DNA of 64,000 nt from Lolium rigidum (lineage: Eukaryota; Streptophyta; Magnoliopsida; Poales; Poaceae). Shown in pieces: positions 44,122-55,900 of this stretch. The notes beneath the pieces were generated by a model that saw only the letters and a program-made list of their open reading frames with translations, was not told the origin of the DNA and did no database searches. Where the stretch lies: assembly GCF_022539505.1 (NCBI RefSeq), contig NC_061512.1, positions 146,985,962 to 147,049,961 on the forward strand. Direction: 5' to 3'. Position 1 is the stretch's first letter. Every line of letters starts with the position of its first letter. The position numbers and the translations under genes were made by a program.

Positions 44122-45624
44122 CTACAGGTCAGATCTTCGTTTCTTTACGCCCGTGAAATGCTCAAGTATATCCTCGTAGCTGTACTTTTCAGCAATTTCC
44201 CTTTCTATGCTGACTAGCAAACTGTTGGCAAGAAACTCGTCCTCATCTTATTGCGCAGCCTTGTCTTAACAATCTTCAAAGCAGAAAATGCCCGTTCAGC
44301 ACTTGCTGTAGAAACCGGGAGAGTCACAAGCAATCGCAACAATCTATCAATCAAATTGTAGATAGAATGTCGCCCACTCTCAACGAGGCAGCGACATAGC
44401 TTCGTTAATGTTGATACATTTTTCAACTCCTTGTCATTAGAAGCATCCACAACAAAGTGTTTGAGTTGTTGCTCTAGGCCATATATTTCTTGTTAAGTGA
44501 AATCAGCTGGGTAATATTTTTTTACCATCTCACAGATATCATCAGCCTTGAAAGATCTAAATTTATTTGCAGGGATCAAAGTAGCACTAGTGGACAGAAG
44601 ATCCATGACCTTCTCATTGAACCGGAATTCTAGTTCCTGGAGTTGAGTATCAATTGTTGCACGGAATACTTCTACTCGAAAATAATGCTCCTTAGTGAAA
44701 CAATCAGGTTGGCGACGAGCACGACCACCGCGTAGAATATAAGTTTCCTCCAAATTCGGAATTTCAATGGAATGGTTTGCACAAAACTCAACAACTCGGA
44801 AAAAAAGGCTTCCCAACCATCATCTGATCTCATCTCATCAAGGCGAACCTTTGTTGAGAAAACTAGGTGCATGGCATTTACAATGTCTTGTGACTTCTTT
44901 TGCAAAGCTTGGCCAACATCCTCTATAATCTCCAGTATTTCTTGCATCAAACATAAGACAAGTATGAACTCAAAAGAGGACAAGTAGATGAAAGAGGTAT
45001 CCCCATCTACACGGATTGAGCCAGCTGATCCATCCGAAGCTATTTTCTGAAGCACTGTACTTACTGCATTAAACATGCTCTTTGGGCTAGATATTGAACC
45101 CAAGTGTGAACCCCATCTTGTGTCACCGAGGCATTTTAGTGCACGGATCTGGTTTGCACCTTGGCCAGTTTCAATGTCATCAATAGCCAGTAACCGAGTT
45201 AGCTCATCCAACTGAGCATCATGAAGCTCATCATGGCGCTTCGCGGAAGAGTCAACGGTGTTAACAATAAATAGAAGTTTCTGGAAAAACTGTGCCGCAG
45301 GAATAACTTCCTTGGATGCACAAACTAGCGCAAGTTGCAAACGATGAGCATAGCAATGGACATAATATGCATATGGGCATTCTCTAAGAAAAAGAGGTTG
45401 CAATCCATTAAACTCTCCCCTCATATTACTAGCCCCATCATACCCCTGGCCACGAAGGTTTTGAACATCAAAAGCATTTGCAGATAAGATAGAGCTCAGT
45501 ACCTCTTTAAGTGCTGTAGCTTTGGTGCTTCTCACATGTATCAAGTCAAAGAACCGCTCTTGCAAAACGCCATCTTTATCCACAAATCTGAAAACAATTG
45601 CCATTTGTTCCCTTTTTGCTACAT
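44122..45624 (-). pseudogene. hAT transposase, C-terminal half
   Basis: Minus strand from 45624: MAIVFRFVDKDGVLQERFFD, YDGASNMRGEFNGLQ, YYVHCYAHRLQLALV and GDTRWGSH of the RNase-H-like core. The C-terminal dimerisation motif LVTLPVSTASAERAFSALKI lies near 44330-44270. A frameshift near 44815, a TAA near 44493 (frame open on both sides) and a frameshift near 44243 break it. After the last, DEFLANSLLVSIEREIAEKY leads to a stop at 44124-44122. The N-terminus is missing here; it lies at 58896-60142. Confidence 0.85.
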
Positions 45625-45811
45625 TATCAAAATTAGTTTCAATTAGATTTTATTCATTTGCAACTACTCTCCCCGGTTCATATTAATTGACTTAACTTTG
45701 TCTAGATACAAATGTATCTTGTCAACAAACCCGTCTAGATACATCTGTATTTAGATAAAGTGAAGTCAATTAATTTGGATTAGAGGAAATATTATTTTCT
45801 GGCATCTACTT
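45625..45811. other. Filler DNA left of the gag-only element
   Basis: Sequence unrelated to the transposase between the hAT duplicate and the Ty3 element; it contains the Stowaway MITE at 45667-45789. Confidence 0.5.
45667..45789. mobile_element. Stowaway MITE (123 bp)
   Basis: Flanked by TA on both sides (45665-45666, 45790-45791). Inverted arms run CATATTAATTGACTTAACTT on the left against AGTGAAGTCAATTAATTTGG on the right, with GATACAAATGTATC-type words at the centre. Typical Tc1/Mariner-derived MITE of grasses. Confidence 0.8.
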
Positions 45812-48800
45812 TGTCAACACCCGGATTTTTAAGTTCAGATGCCTATTATGCCATTCATCGCAATCCCAAAAATATTGTTTTTGCGAGACATAATAGATTG
45901 ATATCACAACACATCATTCATTACATAACATCATCGTCTTACAAATAAAGGATCACATGATCCAGTCTTACAACATAGGGGATCTAGAGATCCAAATACA
46001 AAACACATAGCGGAAGCGAAGTAGCGGTCGTGGTCCATCTGTTCCACAGGCAACTGTTGATGTCAGGAGTAGTCTTAGTTGTCATAGACGTCCTGCTGAC
46101 CTTCTTCCTGGTTCTGGTACTCCTCTTCATAGTCTGGCCATTTGAATAGCCAGGGAGAAAGCCATGAGTACTTTAAACTACTCGCTAACTAATACTAATG
46201 TAAGTACTATCAACTATGGTAAGGGGGTGCTAAGCTCTAGGTTTATTTGCATAAAGCCAGTTTTATTTCATAAGCACTTTAGTAATAAAAGACTCTTCAT
46301 TTGCCTAAATTATTCAAGTGGGAACATTAGTGTCATTCCCACAACTCTGTTGTGATCAATTCAAATTCACCTTTCAAGCTCAAGTCACAAGTCACATGTC
46401 ACATTTTTGAAAATGATCTGATGACGGAACAGTATGGCCTTTCCAACCGTCCTTAACCGTGGATGCGGCTATTCGAATAGTTTTACACTCTGCAGAGGTT
46501 GTACACTTGTGCCACAACATTTGATTCCATCCGTCAGGGATAGCCCTGAATAATCATACTCGGTATGCGGATCATCAACCATAACCTTTCACTTACATAT
46601 CCTAGTATAGGCACCTCTCCCCATGAGCTTGGCCTCCCAGTGAAGACAAACCGTCGACCGGGAATTGCACAGGGCTTGGGCCGGACATTCACCTCAGTTC
46701 ACGTCATTTCACATCATTTCACTTTCAACGGAGGCAGCCTCGGCATAACCCCTATGACGCTTGTTTAGAGGGAACTCATACTAAGACACATAAACTTCCA
46801 GTTAAGCCCTACCCATAATCAGGTATTGTGGGGGTACTCAAAAATTGGAATGGTATCGCATCCGAACCCAACCATCAGTTTTTGTAAAGTTCACCATGTC
46901 ATTCATAAGTCACATTCACCTTCAAAATCTTTCACTAGAATAACCCATCATTCCAAGGTTTTCAAAGTCATTTCATTTCACATGTTCCCATCTAAAGTAG
47001 TCAATTTTATTTGTTAGCATTAGCAACTAGTCATGAGGGGTGCTAAGTAGCTTATAGCTCTAGGCTAAATTTGATGCTCTTGTTCTACTCTATATCTAGA
47101 CCAAGTGAATCATGAATCAAAAAGTAAACTTTGATAAACCAAAGTCAAAAACTTGTAAGGTAAAAACTTGGGATAGGATCATTAAGCATAAAGTAGAAAA
47201 TGATGGTGCCTTGCTCTGGTAGAGCTTTGCACTAGGGCAACTTGCAAGAATATTAGCTTGCCATCAGTGGTGTATTGATCAAAGTGGTCTTCTTCTTCCT
47301 GGAAGTAGACCTCCTCCTCCTGGTACTCCTCGGTACTAGCGTCTAAAAACAGATACGAGGTACACAATCACCAAACAAATCTTAAGTTCTAGACTAAGCA
47401 CACAAATGGTTCACACAAGCTATTCTAGCGTTGCCACATTATTATCATGGTGGTTGACTTTGTTTTCTTCTTAAGAAAAATAATTTCCTCTCATTACAAA
47501 TATTGATTAGGGTTTCTATTTAATTCTTTGGAGAAATAATTTCCTCTCATTGAATCTTGTTAAGATTTAATCTCCTCAAATAATAATATATGAACCCATG
47601 TTGACCAAGGTCAACACTTCATAATCATCATTTGGGAAAATGATTTAAATGAGGTGCTACACCTCATGCAATTTAATACTAACATAGTTATAATTTAATA
47701 TCACCAAATAATTCAATATGAGATAATATAGACCATGGTCACTACCTCATGTTGAGTTACTTTAGACAAGATTTAAATGAGAGAATATCTCCCATATGAT
47801 TTAATAAATATTTTTGGATAATTTAAATGGACTAGAAATAGCCATAGGGCGATTATTTAATCTAGACCATGATCTTATGAAGCAACTATGTCATATTTTT
47901 ACATATTTAGATATATAATATGAAATGTGAATTTTGAGAGTTGGAATCAACTCAAAATCATTTTTGGTTGATTTTTAATAAATGTTTGAAGTTTGAAAAG
48001 TCCCTGCCTTGTTATTTTTATCACATTAATTCTGCAACGAATCTAGGGTTGAGGCCAGTGTAGTTGTTTAGATAATTTCATAACCTTTCCAAAGATATAA
48101 AATTTGTTAAATTTGGTTTAGTAGATTTAATTCTATTCAAATTTGAATATGGCATCAGCAAGGTTTTTGAATTTAATTGGAATATTCGAATTTGGATTTC
48201 TGGGCCAGCGCGGGAAATGTTAACGGGCCGAAATGGTTTAAAACGCGAAAGCCAGCCCACCACGCGTCTCGCACGCGTGGGCTGCCTGACAAGGTGGGCT
48301 CCACCCGCCAGTGACCAATAAACCGCGAAGCGGTAAGTTTTGTTCTGAGCCGTAGGATTAGATGACAATCGAGCGGCTCGGGAGTGTCGTCGTCTCCGGC
48401 GAGAGGAGCTACTGGTTCGGCGAGGGTTGGGGTCCGGCGACTCACCGGCGGCGCGGCGATCCTCGGCGTTGAAGCGAGGAGAGGTTGCAGACGACGGCGA
48501 GGTGAATGGTGGTCGTGGGAAGAGCTGAGGTGGCGCCCATCGACATCGTCGTCTTGCTACTGCCGCGGCGGCTCCGGTGAAATTCCGGCGGTGGAGTGGA
48601 TAATGTGGACGGGAGAGGGTTCGAGGATGATCAGAGAGGAGAGGGGAGTGGAGTGGCGTGCTTATTTGCGGCCGGAGCTTCCTCCTTTTATAGCGGCGAG
48701 TGGTGGCCGTGGGGTGCGGGGCAGGTCGGTGACGACAACGGCGGTGGAGGTCACGCGGGGCCAGGGGAGTGGGCGCGTCGTGTAGGCGGCGTCGAGGCGG

Positions 48801-50436
48801 TGCTAGCGAGGACGGAGATGGACTGAGGCGGTGGGGCGACGTCACGCACTGGCGGTACGGTGGCGGATGGCGTTGGCGATGACGGCGGCTACAGGGTTCC
48901 GGCAAGCCAATGGCGGTGTCTAGGCGCTTGGTGACGTCGAGGAGAGCAGGTGGGTGAAGAAAAGGGGGCGAGAGGAGGACGGAGTCAACGGGGCGCGTGT
49001 GTGCTCCGGCGTGTCTAGAGACGTGCCGGTGCGCGCTCTGGCACGACCCGGGCGTCCTGGGCACGTCATGTTCTGGTCGATGGCATGCTTGTCTCTGGCC
49101 AGGGAGGGTACAGGCATGATCAGCAAGAGGTAAGCTATCTATTTGACAAAGTGAGAGAGTCTAGAGAGGGCAGGGGAGTAGGGTTGGCATGGTGAGTGCC
49201 ATGATGGCCGGCATGGCTTTGCATTGTCCAAATCAATGATGTACAAGGGGGTACAAGGCCTGGTAGTGTCCAAGGGGTTAACCAGTAAGTCAATGCTGAC
49301 CTATGATGGATGGTTGAGGCAAAAATCTGCTGGATTTTAGTATCTAGGGAGTTGGTGAAATGGTGCTCATAAGGTGCTCGGTCAAATGGCCGCAAGAACT
49401 AAATTTGCAAATTTTGAAATGAAATTTGGTGGAGTTGATTCATATAATATTTGAAGCATAATGGTGGTGGTGGTGCTCAAATTTGAGTTGAATTTCAAAA
49501 ATCCAAAAAGTGTATGATCTTGTTTTTGTGTCAAGGTTGCTAGTTTGCTTGATCCTCATTTGAAATCTAGCAAGAATTTGCAGGGGTGTATTTGAGCAAA
49601 GTTGTTCTCCTTGATGTTTTCTTGGATGAGGTGCAAAGAGTTGGATTTGTTTAGTTTAGAAATCTCTTAATAAAGAGGCTCAAAGTAGGTAAGATGATAT
49701 AAATGGCAGATTTGACCATTATCTCATGTGAGCTCAAATTGATTTCAAATTTGATTTGATTTGAGTTTATTTTATTCAAAAAGTGTTCTTAAGTGTTTAG
49801 TAATATTCTCCAACCAATGGCACAAGCTAAATTGGCCTAGATCAAAGTGTTGCAAAATGGCCATAAGCACATGTATGTGCTGAATTGTATTTTTCTTATT
49901 TTCTTCTTTTCTTTTTCTTTGCTTCACTTAGGCATGGTTTAGTGTTTATTTAGTGTTAGATTGAGTTTGGTAAAGGTTTCAAACCATTTGGGTAAGGTAT
50001 GAGGGCATAGGTCAAAATTTGTCATTATGGCTATGTGCCACATATGCCTCTATGTATAATTTTAATTTCTTTTTGTTTCACATTGGATTGAGTTGGTAAG
50101 TGATAGGTTGGGTTTGTTGATGTTTTTCAAATCATCCAACAAGATAGAACATGGCCTAGTTTATTATTTGCAATTATAGCCATAGGCTTACATAGGCCTT
50201 TTCTTTTATTTCTTTTAATTTCTTTTCTTTGTTTTAAGCTTGGATGGTGAAAAAGAAAAGTGAGGTTTAGGGTTTTGGAACATTTGATAAGCCTACCACA
50301 ATCATCATGGCAATAACACAAGGATTAAGTATGAGCACTACGCATAGTTATTGATTTAATAAAAGTTTTTGTTGGTTCTCATTTTTGGGAAAAGGAAATT
50401 CATTTTCTTCTTTGTTTGAAAATTTGGGATGTTACA
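45812..50436 (-). repeat. 3' LTR of the gag-only element
   Basis: 4625 bp. Minus-strand TATAAAA (plus 48686-48692) in a GC-rich segment marks the promoter position. A Pro/Arg/Ser-rich minus ORF (48078-49064) in this GC-rich part is not supported as a gene; the other LTR has it shortened. Confidence 0.9.
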
Positions 50437-50438
50437 AA

Positions 50439-50450
50439 CCCTTCCCCCTT
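50439..50450 (-). promoter_or_regulatory. Polypurine tract of the gag-only element
   Basis: CCCTTCCCCCTT on plus, i.e. AAGGGGGAAGGG in element sense, two bases from the 3' LTR. Confidence 0.75.
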
Positions 50451-50513
50451 AAACAAATCTCGTCCGGAGATTTTAAGAAAAGTTAGGTTCCTAAGAGAGA
50501 TTGGGCAATTGGA

Positions 50514-51707
50514 TTAATAGGAAAACATACTTGGCATGGCCTGAGGTGCTTCTGGTGCTTCTGGTGCTTCTGTTGCATTCATGTGGTAGAGGCGGCCGTT
50601 GCGGTTGTTCGAGTTCCTTCTAGCTGCAAAGCGGCGCTGTTGCTGGGCAGGTGCAGCAGTATTGGAGGCAGTTTTGGCTAACCTTTTGGGGCACTCATTG
50701 GAGTAGTGACACACAATTCCACATTCGTAACAAGTGATTGTTGACTTGTCCTTGGGGGTGACGGGAACAACGTTGCTTCCAGTCCTCGGGGCAGTATTGG
50801 GGTTGTTATTGTTACCATTGGGGTGGTTGTTGTTGTTGTTGTTGTTGTTGGTGTTGTGGCCTCCGGGCTTCGGGTGGCCTCCATTGTTGTTGTTGTTTGG
50901 ACGGTAAGTCTGAACAGGTGGCTTGTTGTTTCTTGGGGCAATTCCTCCCGCTGAATTGTTGCGGTACTTCTATGTATGGTGGTGTCCATTCTGGTTCATC
51001 AACCGGCGTTTGCGGTTCTCGTTGCCTTGATGCAGCTTCCCTTCCATCTGTATTGCTAAGTCCACAAGGGCTTCCAGGTCAGCGAACGGAATGTTCACTA
51101 ACACAGTTTGCATTTCGTCATGCAGTCCGTTCAGAAATCTGTCCTTCCTCTTCTCATTGGTGTCGGTCTCATCGGGGGCGTACCTTGACAGAGTGAGGAA
51201 TCTGTCGCGGTATTCTACCACCGACATCCTTCCTTGCTTGAGTTCACGGAACTCGTCTCTCATCTTCTTGATTAATCCTTGGGGCACATGATATTTACTG
51301 AACTTGAGCTTGAAGTCTTCCCAAGTCATCATTTATCCCGCATTCATTGCACGGGTGCTGGTCCACCAGGCTCTGGCAGGTCCTGCGAGGAAATGGGTGG
51401 CGAACAGTACTTTCTCTGCGGCTTCTACTCCCGCAACTTCTAGGTTGTTCTCCATTGTCTGGAGCCAGTCATCAGCATCAAGTGGCTCTTCTATTTTGCT
51501 AAACATAGGAGGGTTGGTGTTCTGAAAGTTCTTGAGTTTTGATCCTGGGTGATCATGGTTTCCATGGCCGTGGTTGTTTTTAGCAATCTGTTGCAGTGCT
51601 GCTATGTTGGCTTGTCTTTCAGCTCTCTCATTCTCCCGATCTTCCATCAGGGTCTGCAGCAGTTGCATCATTGCCTCTTGGCTGTCGTTGCGAGTTGGAG
51701 GGGCCAT
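50514..51707 (-). pseudogene. Gag (capsid and zinc knuckle) of the gag-only element
   Basis: One reading frame of about 397 codons from ATG 51707 (MAPPTRNDSQEAMMQLLQTL) to TAA at 50516-50514, broken only by in-frame stops: TAA near 51333 after TSTRAMNAG and TAG near 50970 after NGHHHT. The Retrotrans_gag region includes PPMFSKIEEPLDADDWLQTM, VLFATHFLAGPARAWWTS and LKQGRMSVVEYRDRFLTLSR. An Asn-rich linker (GTT repeat on plus, about 50815-50850) precedes the CCHC knuckle CYECGIVCHYSNEC (C-x2-C-x4-H-x4-C). Gag forms the particle that packages element RNA. Both stops could come from C-to-T changes of CAA/CAG-like codons. Confidence 0.88.
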
Positions 51708-51950
51708 CTGAATATTGAGGTAGATGATAAGATAAGAGGGAAATTTCTATGGTTTGTTTGGTTTAAAGTTCAAAAAGTTTCAAAACTTGAGTAGTGTTGA
51801 GGGGGTACAACCAACAACACTTTTTCATTCATACCAAACATCACACATTACAAAGCTAACACACCGTTGGTTTTAAGAACCATTCATTCGCTCTACGATA
51901 CAAGGGGACCGATACAAACTCACACCTACGGAAGTGATCAAGTGAAACTA

Positions 51951-52739
51951 CTACTCACTATCCACATCTATCGGGATGTGGTCATCCCCTCCGGCTTCCA
52001 GAAACTCATAGTCTTCCATATCAGTGTCCTCATCTTCCTCGAAATCCTCATCATCACTCAGGAAGGCTGCTCCTCCCTGAATGTCTTCACCTTCTTCATC
52101 TAGCTCCATCAGCTGGTCCTCTTGGGCCTTGACAGTTGTCTCCAAGGATACTATCTTTGCGCGGAGGAGTGCAATGGTAGCGTCCTTCTTGGCACGCTGC
52201 TGGCGGAGTGTCTTGCGCTCATGGGCAAGGATCCTGACGGTATCGGTCTGCTGCGCTAGGTGGGTGCGAATCTGGTTGGCGTAGACATGACAGTTGTCCA
52301 GCTCCTTCTGGGTCTCATGCAGCATAAAGTCCAGGTGCTCCACATGATTCTTCAGCTCCGGGTGGGGTGACAGTGCCCTGGGTCCTCCGATGGAGTCATG
52401 CCTTGCAAAGTGAGCAAAGCGAGTCCCATAAAGCTCAGTCACATGCTGCCCACATAGACGGGCAAGTGCTTCCTGCATGGCTCTAGCTAGTCCATCTAGC
52501 CAGTTGCTTTCCATGACAGAGAAATGGATCCTCATAGAAATAGGAGGTTCCCTCTTGCCTCTTAGATCCGCAGTGATAACCCACTGCAGTTCCCTTCCGG
52601 GCTGGTCGTCCACTTGAGTTCCAAGGAACTCCGGGTGCGGGCGTCCGAGATGCTCAAACAAATCGTCTAAGTCCTTCTCGAACATCAAGTTCCCACCATT
52701 CCCCAACTGGTAAAACTTGGTGTTGTAGGGCAACGCCAT
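51951..52739 (-). CDS. Coiled-coil protein upstream of Gag, function unknown
   Basis: An open frame of 262 codons, intact, from MALPYNTKFYQLGNGGNLMF to IPIDVDSE. The N-terminal half has DLDDLFEHLGRPHPEFLG and RIHFSVMESNWLDGLARAM. Residues about 140-215 look coiled-coil (LAHERKTLRQQRAKKDATIA). The tail is very acidic (DDEDFEEDEDTDMEDYE). It lies 227 bp after the PBS and ahead of Gag in element sense, so it would be the first ORF on the genomic RNA. I know no function; related ORFs occur in large grass Ty3 elements. Being the only unbroken ORF of the element it may still be under constraint, or simply have escaped mutation. Confidence 0.6.
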   Translation of the reverse strand: MALPYNTKFYQLGNGGNLMFEKDLDDLFEHLGRPHPEFLGTQVDDQPGRELQWVITADLRGKREPPISMRIHFSVMESNWLDGLARAMQEALARLCGQHVTELYGTRFAHFARHDSIGGPRALSPHPELKNHVEHLDFMLHETQKELDNCHVYANQIRTHLAQQTDTVRILAHERKTLRQQRAKKDATIALLRAKIVSLETTVKAQEDQLMELDEEGEDIQGGAAFLSDDEDFEEDEDTDMEDYEFLEAGGDDHIPIDVDSE

Positions 52740-52948
52740 CTGAAAGAGAATTGGATGAGTAAGTTAGAGGAGTGCAAGTGTGTCAAATTTTAAGTATACT
52801 TTCAAGAAAAGTATAGCATGAGTTTCTCTTTTGAAAAAAGATCTCAAAGGTAAGAGTGTGATAAGTTTTCATAAATATTCACTTCATTGGTTTTGAAACT
52901 AAGTTTTTCAGACGTCCATTCTAACAAGGGTCTCTTAAGGTCAAACAA

Positions 52949-52962
52949 TGGCTCTGATACCA
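52949..52962 (-). promoter_or_regulatory. Primer binding site for initiator tRNA-Met
   Basis: TGGCTCTGATACCA on plus (TGGTATCAGAGCCA in element sense), three bases from the 5' LTR, is complementary to the 3' end of plant initiator tRNA-Met. Confidence 0.88.
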
Positions 52963-52965
52963 ACT

Positions 52966-55900
52966 TGTCAACACCCGGATTTATAAGTCCAAATGCCTAT
53001 TATGCCATTCATCGCAATCCCAGGAATATTGTTTTTGCGAGACATAATAGATTGATATCACAACACATCATTCATTACATAACATCATCGTCTTACAAAT
53101 AAAGGATCACATGATCCAGTCTTACAACATAGGGGATCTAGAGATCCAAATACAAAACACATAGCGGAAGCAAAGTAGCGGTCGTGGTCCATCTGTTCCA
53201 CAGGCAACTATTGACGCCAGGAGTAGTCCTAGTTGTCATAGACGTCCTGCTGACCTTCTTCCTGGTTCTGGTACTTCTCTTCATAGTCTGGCCATTTGAA
53301 TAGCCAGGGACAAAGCCATGAGTACTTTAAAGTACTCGCTAACTAATACTAATGTATGTACTATCAACTATGGTAAGGGGGTGCTAAGCTCTAGGTTTAT
53401 TTGCATAAAGCCAGTTTTATTTCATAAGCACTTTAGTAATAAAGGACTCTTCATTTGCCTAACTTACTCAAGTGGGAACATTAGTGTCATTCCCACAACT
53501 CTGTTGTGATCAATTCAAATTCACCTTTCAAGCTCAAGTCACAAGTCACATGTCACATTTTTGAAAATGATCTAATGACGGAACAGTATGGCCTTTCCAA
53601 CCGTCCTTAACCGTGGATGCGGCTATTCGAATAGTTTTACACTCTGCAGAGGTGTGTGCCACAACATTTGATTCCATCTGTCAGGGATAGCCCTGAATAA
53701 TCATACTCGGTATGCGGATCATCAACCATAACCTTTCACTTACGTATATATCCTAGTATAGGCACCTCTCCCCATGAGTTTGGCCTCCCAGTGAAGACAA
53801 ACCGTCAGCCTGGGAACTGCACAGGGCTTGGGCCGGACATTCACCTCAGTTCACGTCATTTCACATCATTTCACTTTCAACGGAGGCAGCCTCAGCATAA
53901 CCCCTATGACGCTTGTTTAGAGGGAACCCATACTAAGACACATAAACTTCCAGCTAAGCCCTACCCATAATCAGGTATTGTGGGGGTACTCAAAAATTGG
54001 AATGGTATCGCATCCGAACCCAACCATCAGTTTTTGTAAAGTTCACCATGTCATTCATAAGTCACATTCACCTTCAAAATCTTTCACTAGAATGACTCAT
54101 CATTCCAAGGTTTTCAAAGTCATTTCATTTCACATGTTCCCATCTAGAGTAGTCAATTTTATTTGTTAGCACTAGCAACTAGTCATGAGGGGTGCTAACT
54201 AGCTTATAGCTCTAGGCTAAATTTGATGCTCTTGTTCTACTCTATATCTAGACCAAGTGAATCATGAATCAAAAAGTAAACTTTGATAAACCAAAGTCAA
54301 AAACTTGTAAGGTAAAAACTTGGGATAGGATCATTAAGCATAAAGTAGAAAATGATGGTGCCTTGCTCTGGTAGAGCTTTGCACTAGGGCAACTTGCAAG
54401 AATATTAGCTTGCCTTCAGTGGTGTATTGATCAAAGTGGTCTTCTTCTTCCTGGAAGTAGACCTCCTCCTCCTGGTACTCCTCGGTACTAGCGTCTAAAA
54501 ATGGATACGAGGTACACAATCACCAACAAATCTTAAGTGCTAGACTAAGCATACAAATGGTTCACACAAGCTATTCTAGCATCACCAGATTATTATCATG
54601 GTGGTTGACTTTGTTTTCTTCTTAAGAAAAATAATTTCCTCTCATTACAAATATTGATTAGGGTTTCTATTTAATTCTTTGGAGAAATAATTTCCTCTCA
54701 TTGAATCTTGTTAAGATTTAGTCTCCTCAAATAATAATATATGAACCCATGTTGACCAAGGTCAACACTTCATAATCATCATTTGGGAAAATGATTTAAA
54801 TGAGGTGCTACACCTCATGCAATTTAATACTAACATAGTTATAATTTAATATCACCAAATAATTCAATATGAGATGATATAGACCATGGTCACTACCTCA
54901 TGTTGAGTTACTTTAGACAAGATTTAAATGAGAGAATATCTCCCATATGATTTAATAAATATTTTTGGATAATTTAAATGGACTAGAAATAGCCATAGGG
55001 CCATTATTTAATCTAGACCATGATCCTATGGAGCAACTATGTCATATTTTTACATATTTAGATAGACAATATGAAATGTGAATTTTGAGAGTTGGAATCA
55101 ACTCAAAAGAATTTTTGGTTGATTTTTAATAAATGTTTGAAGTTTGAAAAGTCCCTGCATTGTTATTTTTATCACATTAATTCTACAATGAATCTAGGGT
55201 TTAGGCCAGTGTAGTTGTTTAGATAATTTCATAAGCTTTCCAAAGATATAAAATTTGTTAAATTTGGTTTAGTAGATTTAATTCTATTCAAATTTTAATA
55301 TGGCATCAGCAAGGTTTTTGAATTTAATTGGAATATTCGAATTTGAATTTCTGGGCCAGCACGGGAAATGTTAACGGGCCGAAATGGTTTAAAACGTGAA
55401 AGCCAGCCCACCACGCGTCTCGCACGCATGGGCTGCCTGACGAGGTAGGCTCCACCCGTCAGTGACCAATAAACCGCGAAGCGGTAAGTTTTGTTCTGAG
55501 CCGTAGGATTAGATGACGATCGAGCGGCTCAGGAGCGTCGTCGTCTCCGGCGAGAGGAGCTACTGGTGCGGCGAGGGTTGGGGTCCGGCGACTCACCGGC
55601 GGCACGGCGATCGTCGGCGTTGAAGCGAGGCGAGGTTGGAGACGACGGCGAGGCGAATGGTGGTCGTGGGAGGAGCTGAGGTGGCGCCAATCGACAGCAT
55701 CGTCTTGCTACTGCCGCGGCGGCTCCGGTGAAATTCCGGCGGCGGAGTGGATAATGTGGACGGGAGAGGGTTCGAGGATGATCAGAGAGGAGAGGGGAGT
55801 GGAGTGGCGCGCTTATTTGCGGCCGGAGCTTCCTCCTTTTATAGCGGCGAGTGGTGGCCGTGGGGTGCGGGGCAGGTCGGTGGCGATGACGGTGGTGGAG

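Noticed and set aside
48078..49064. 328-codon minus ORF in the 4.6-kb LTR
   Set aside because: Pro/Arg/Ser/His-rich, in the GC-rich LTR promoter region; the other LTR has only a 228-codon version. No domain.
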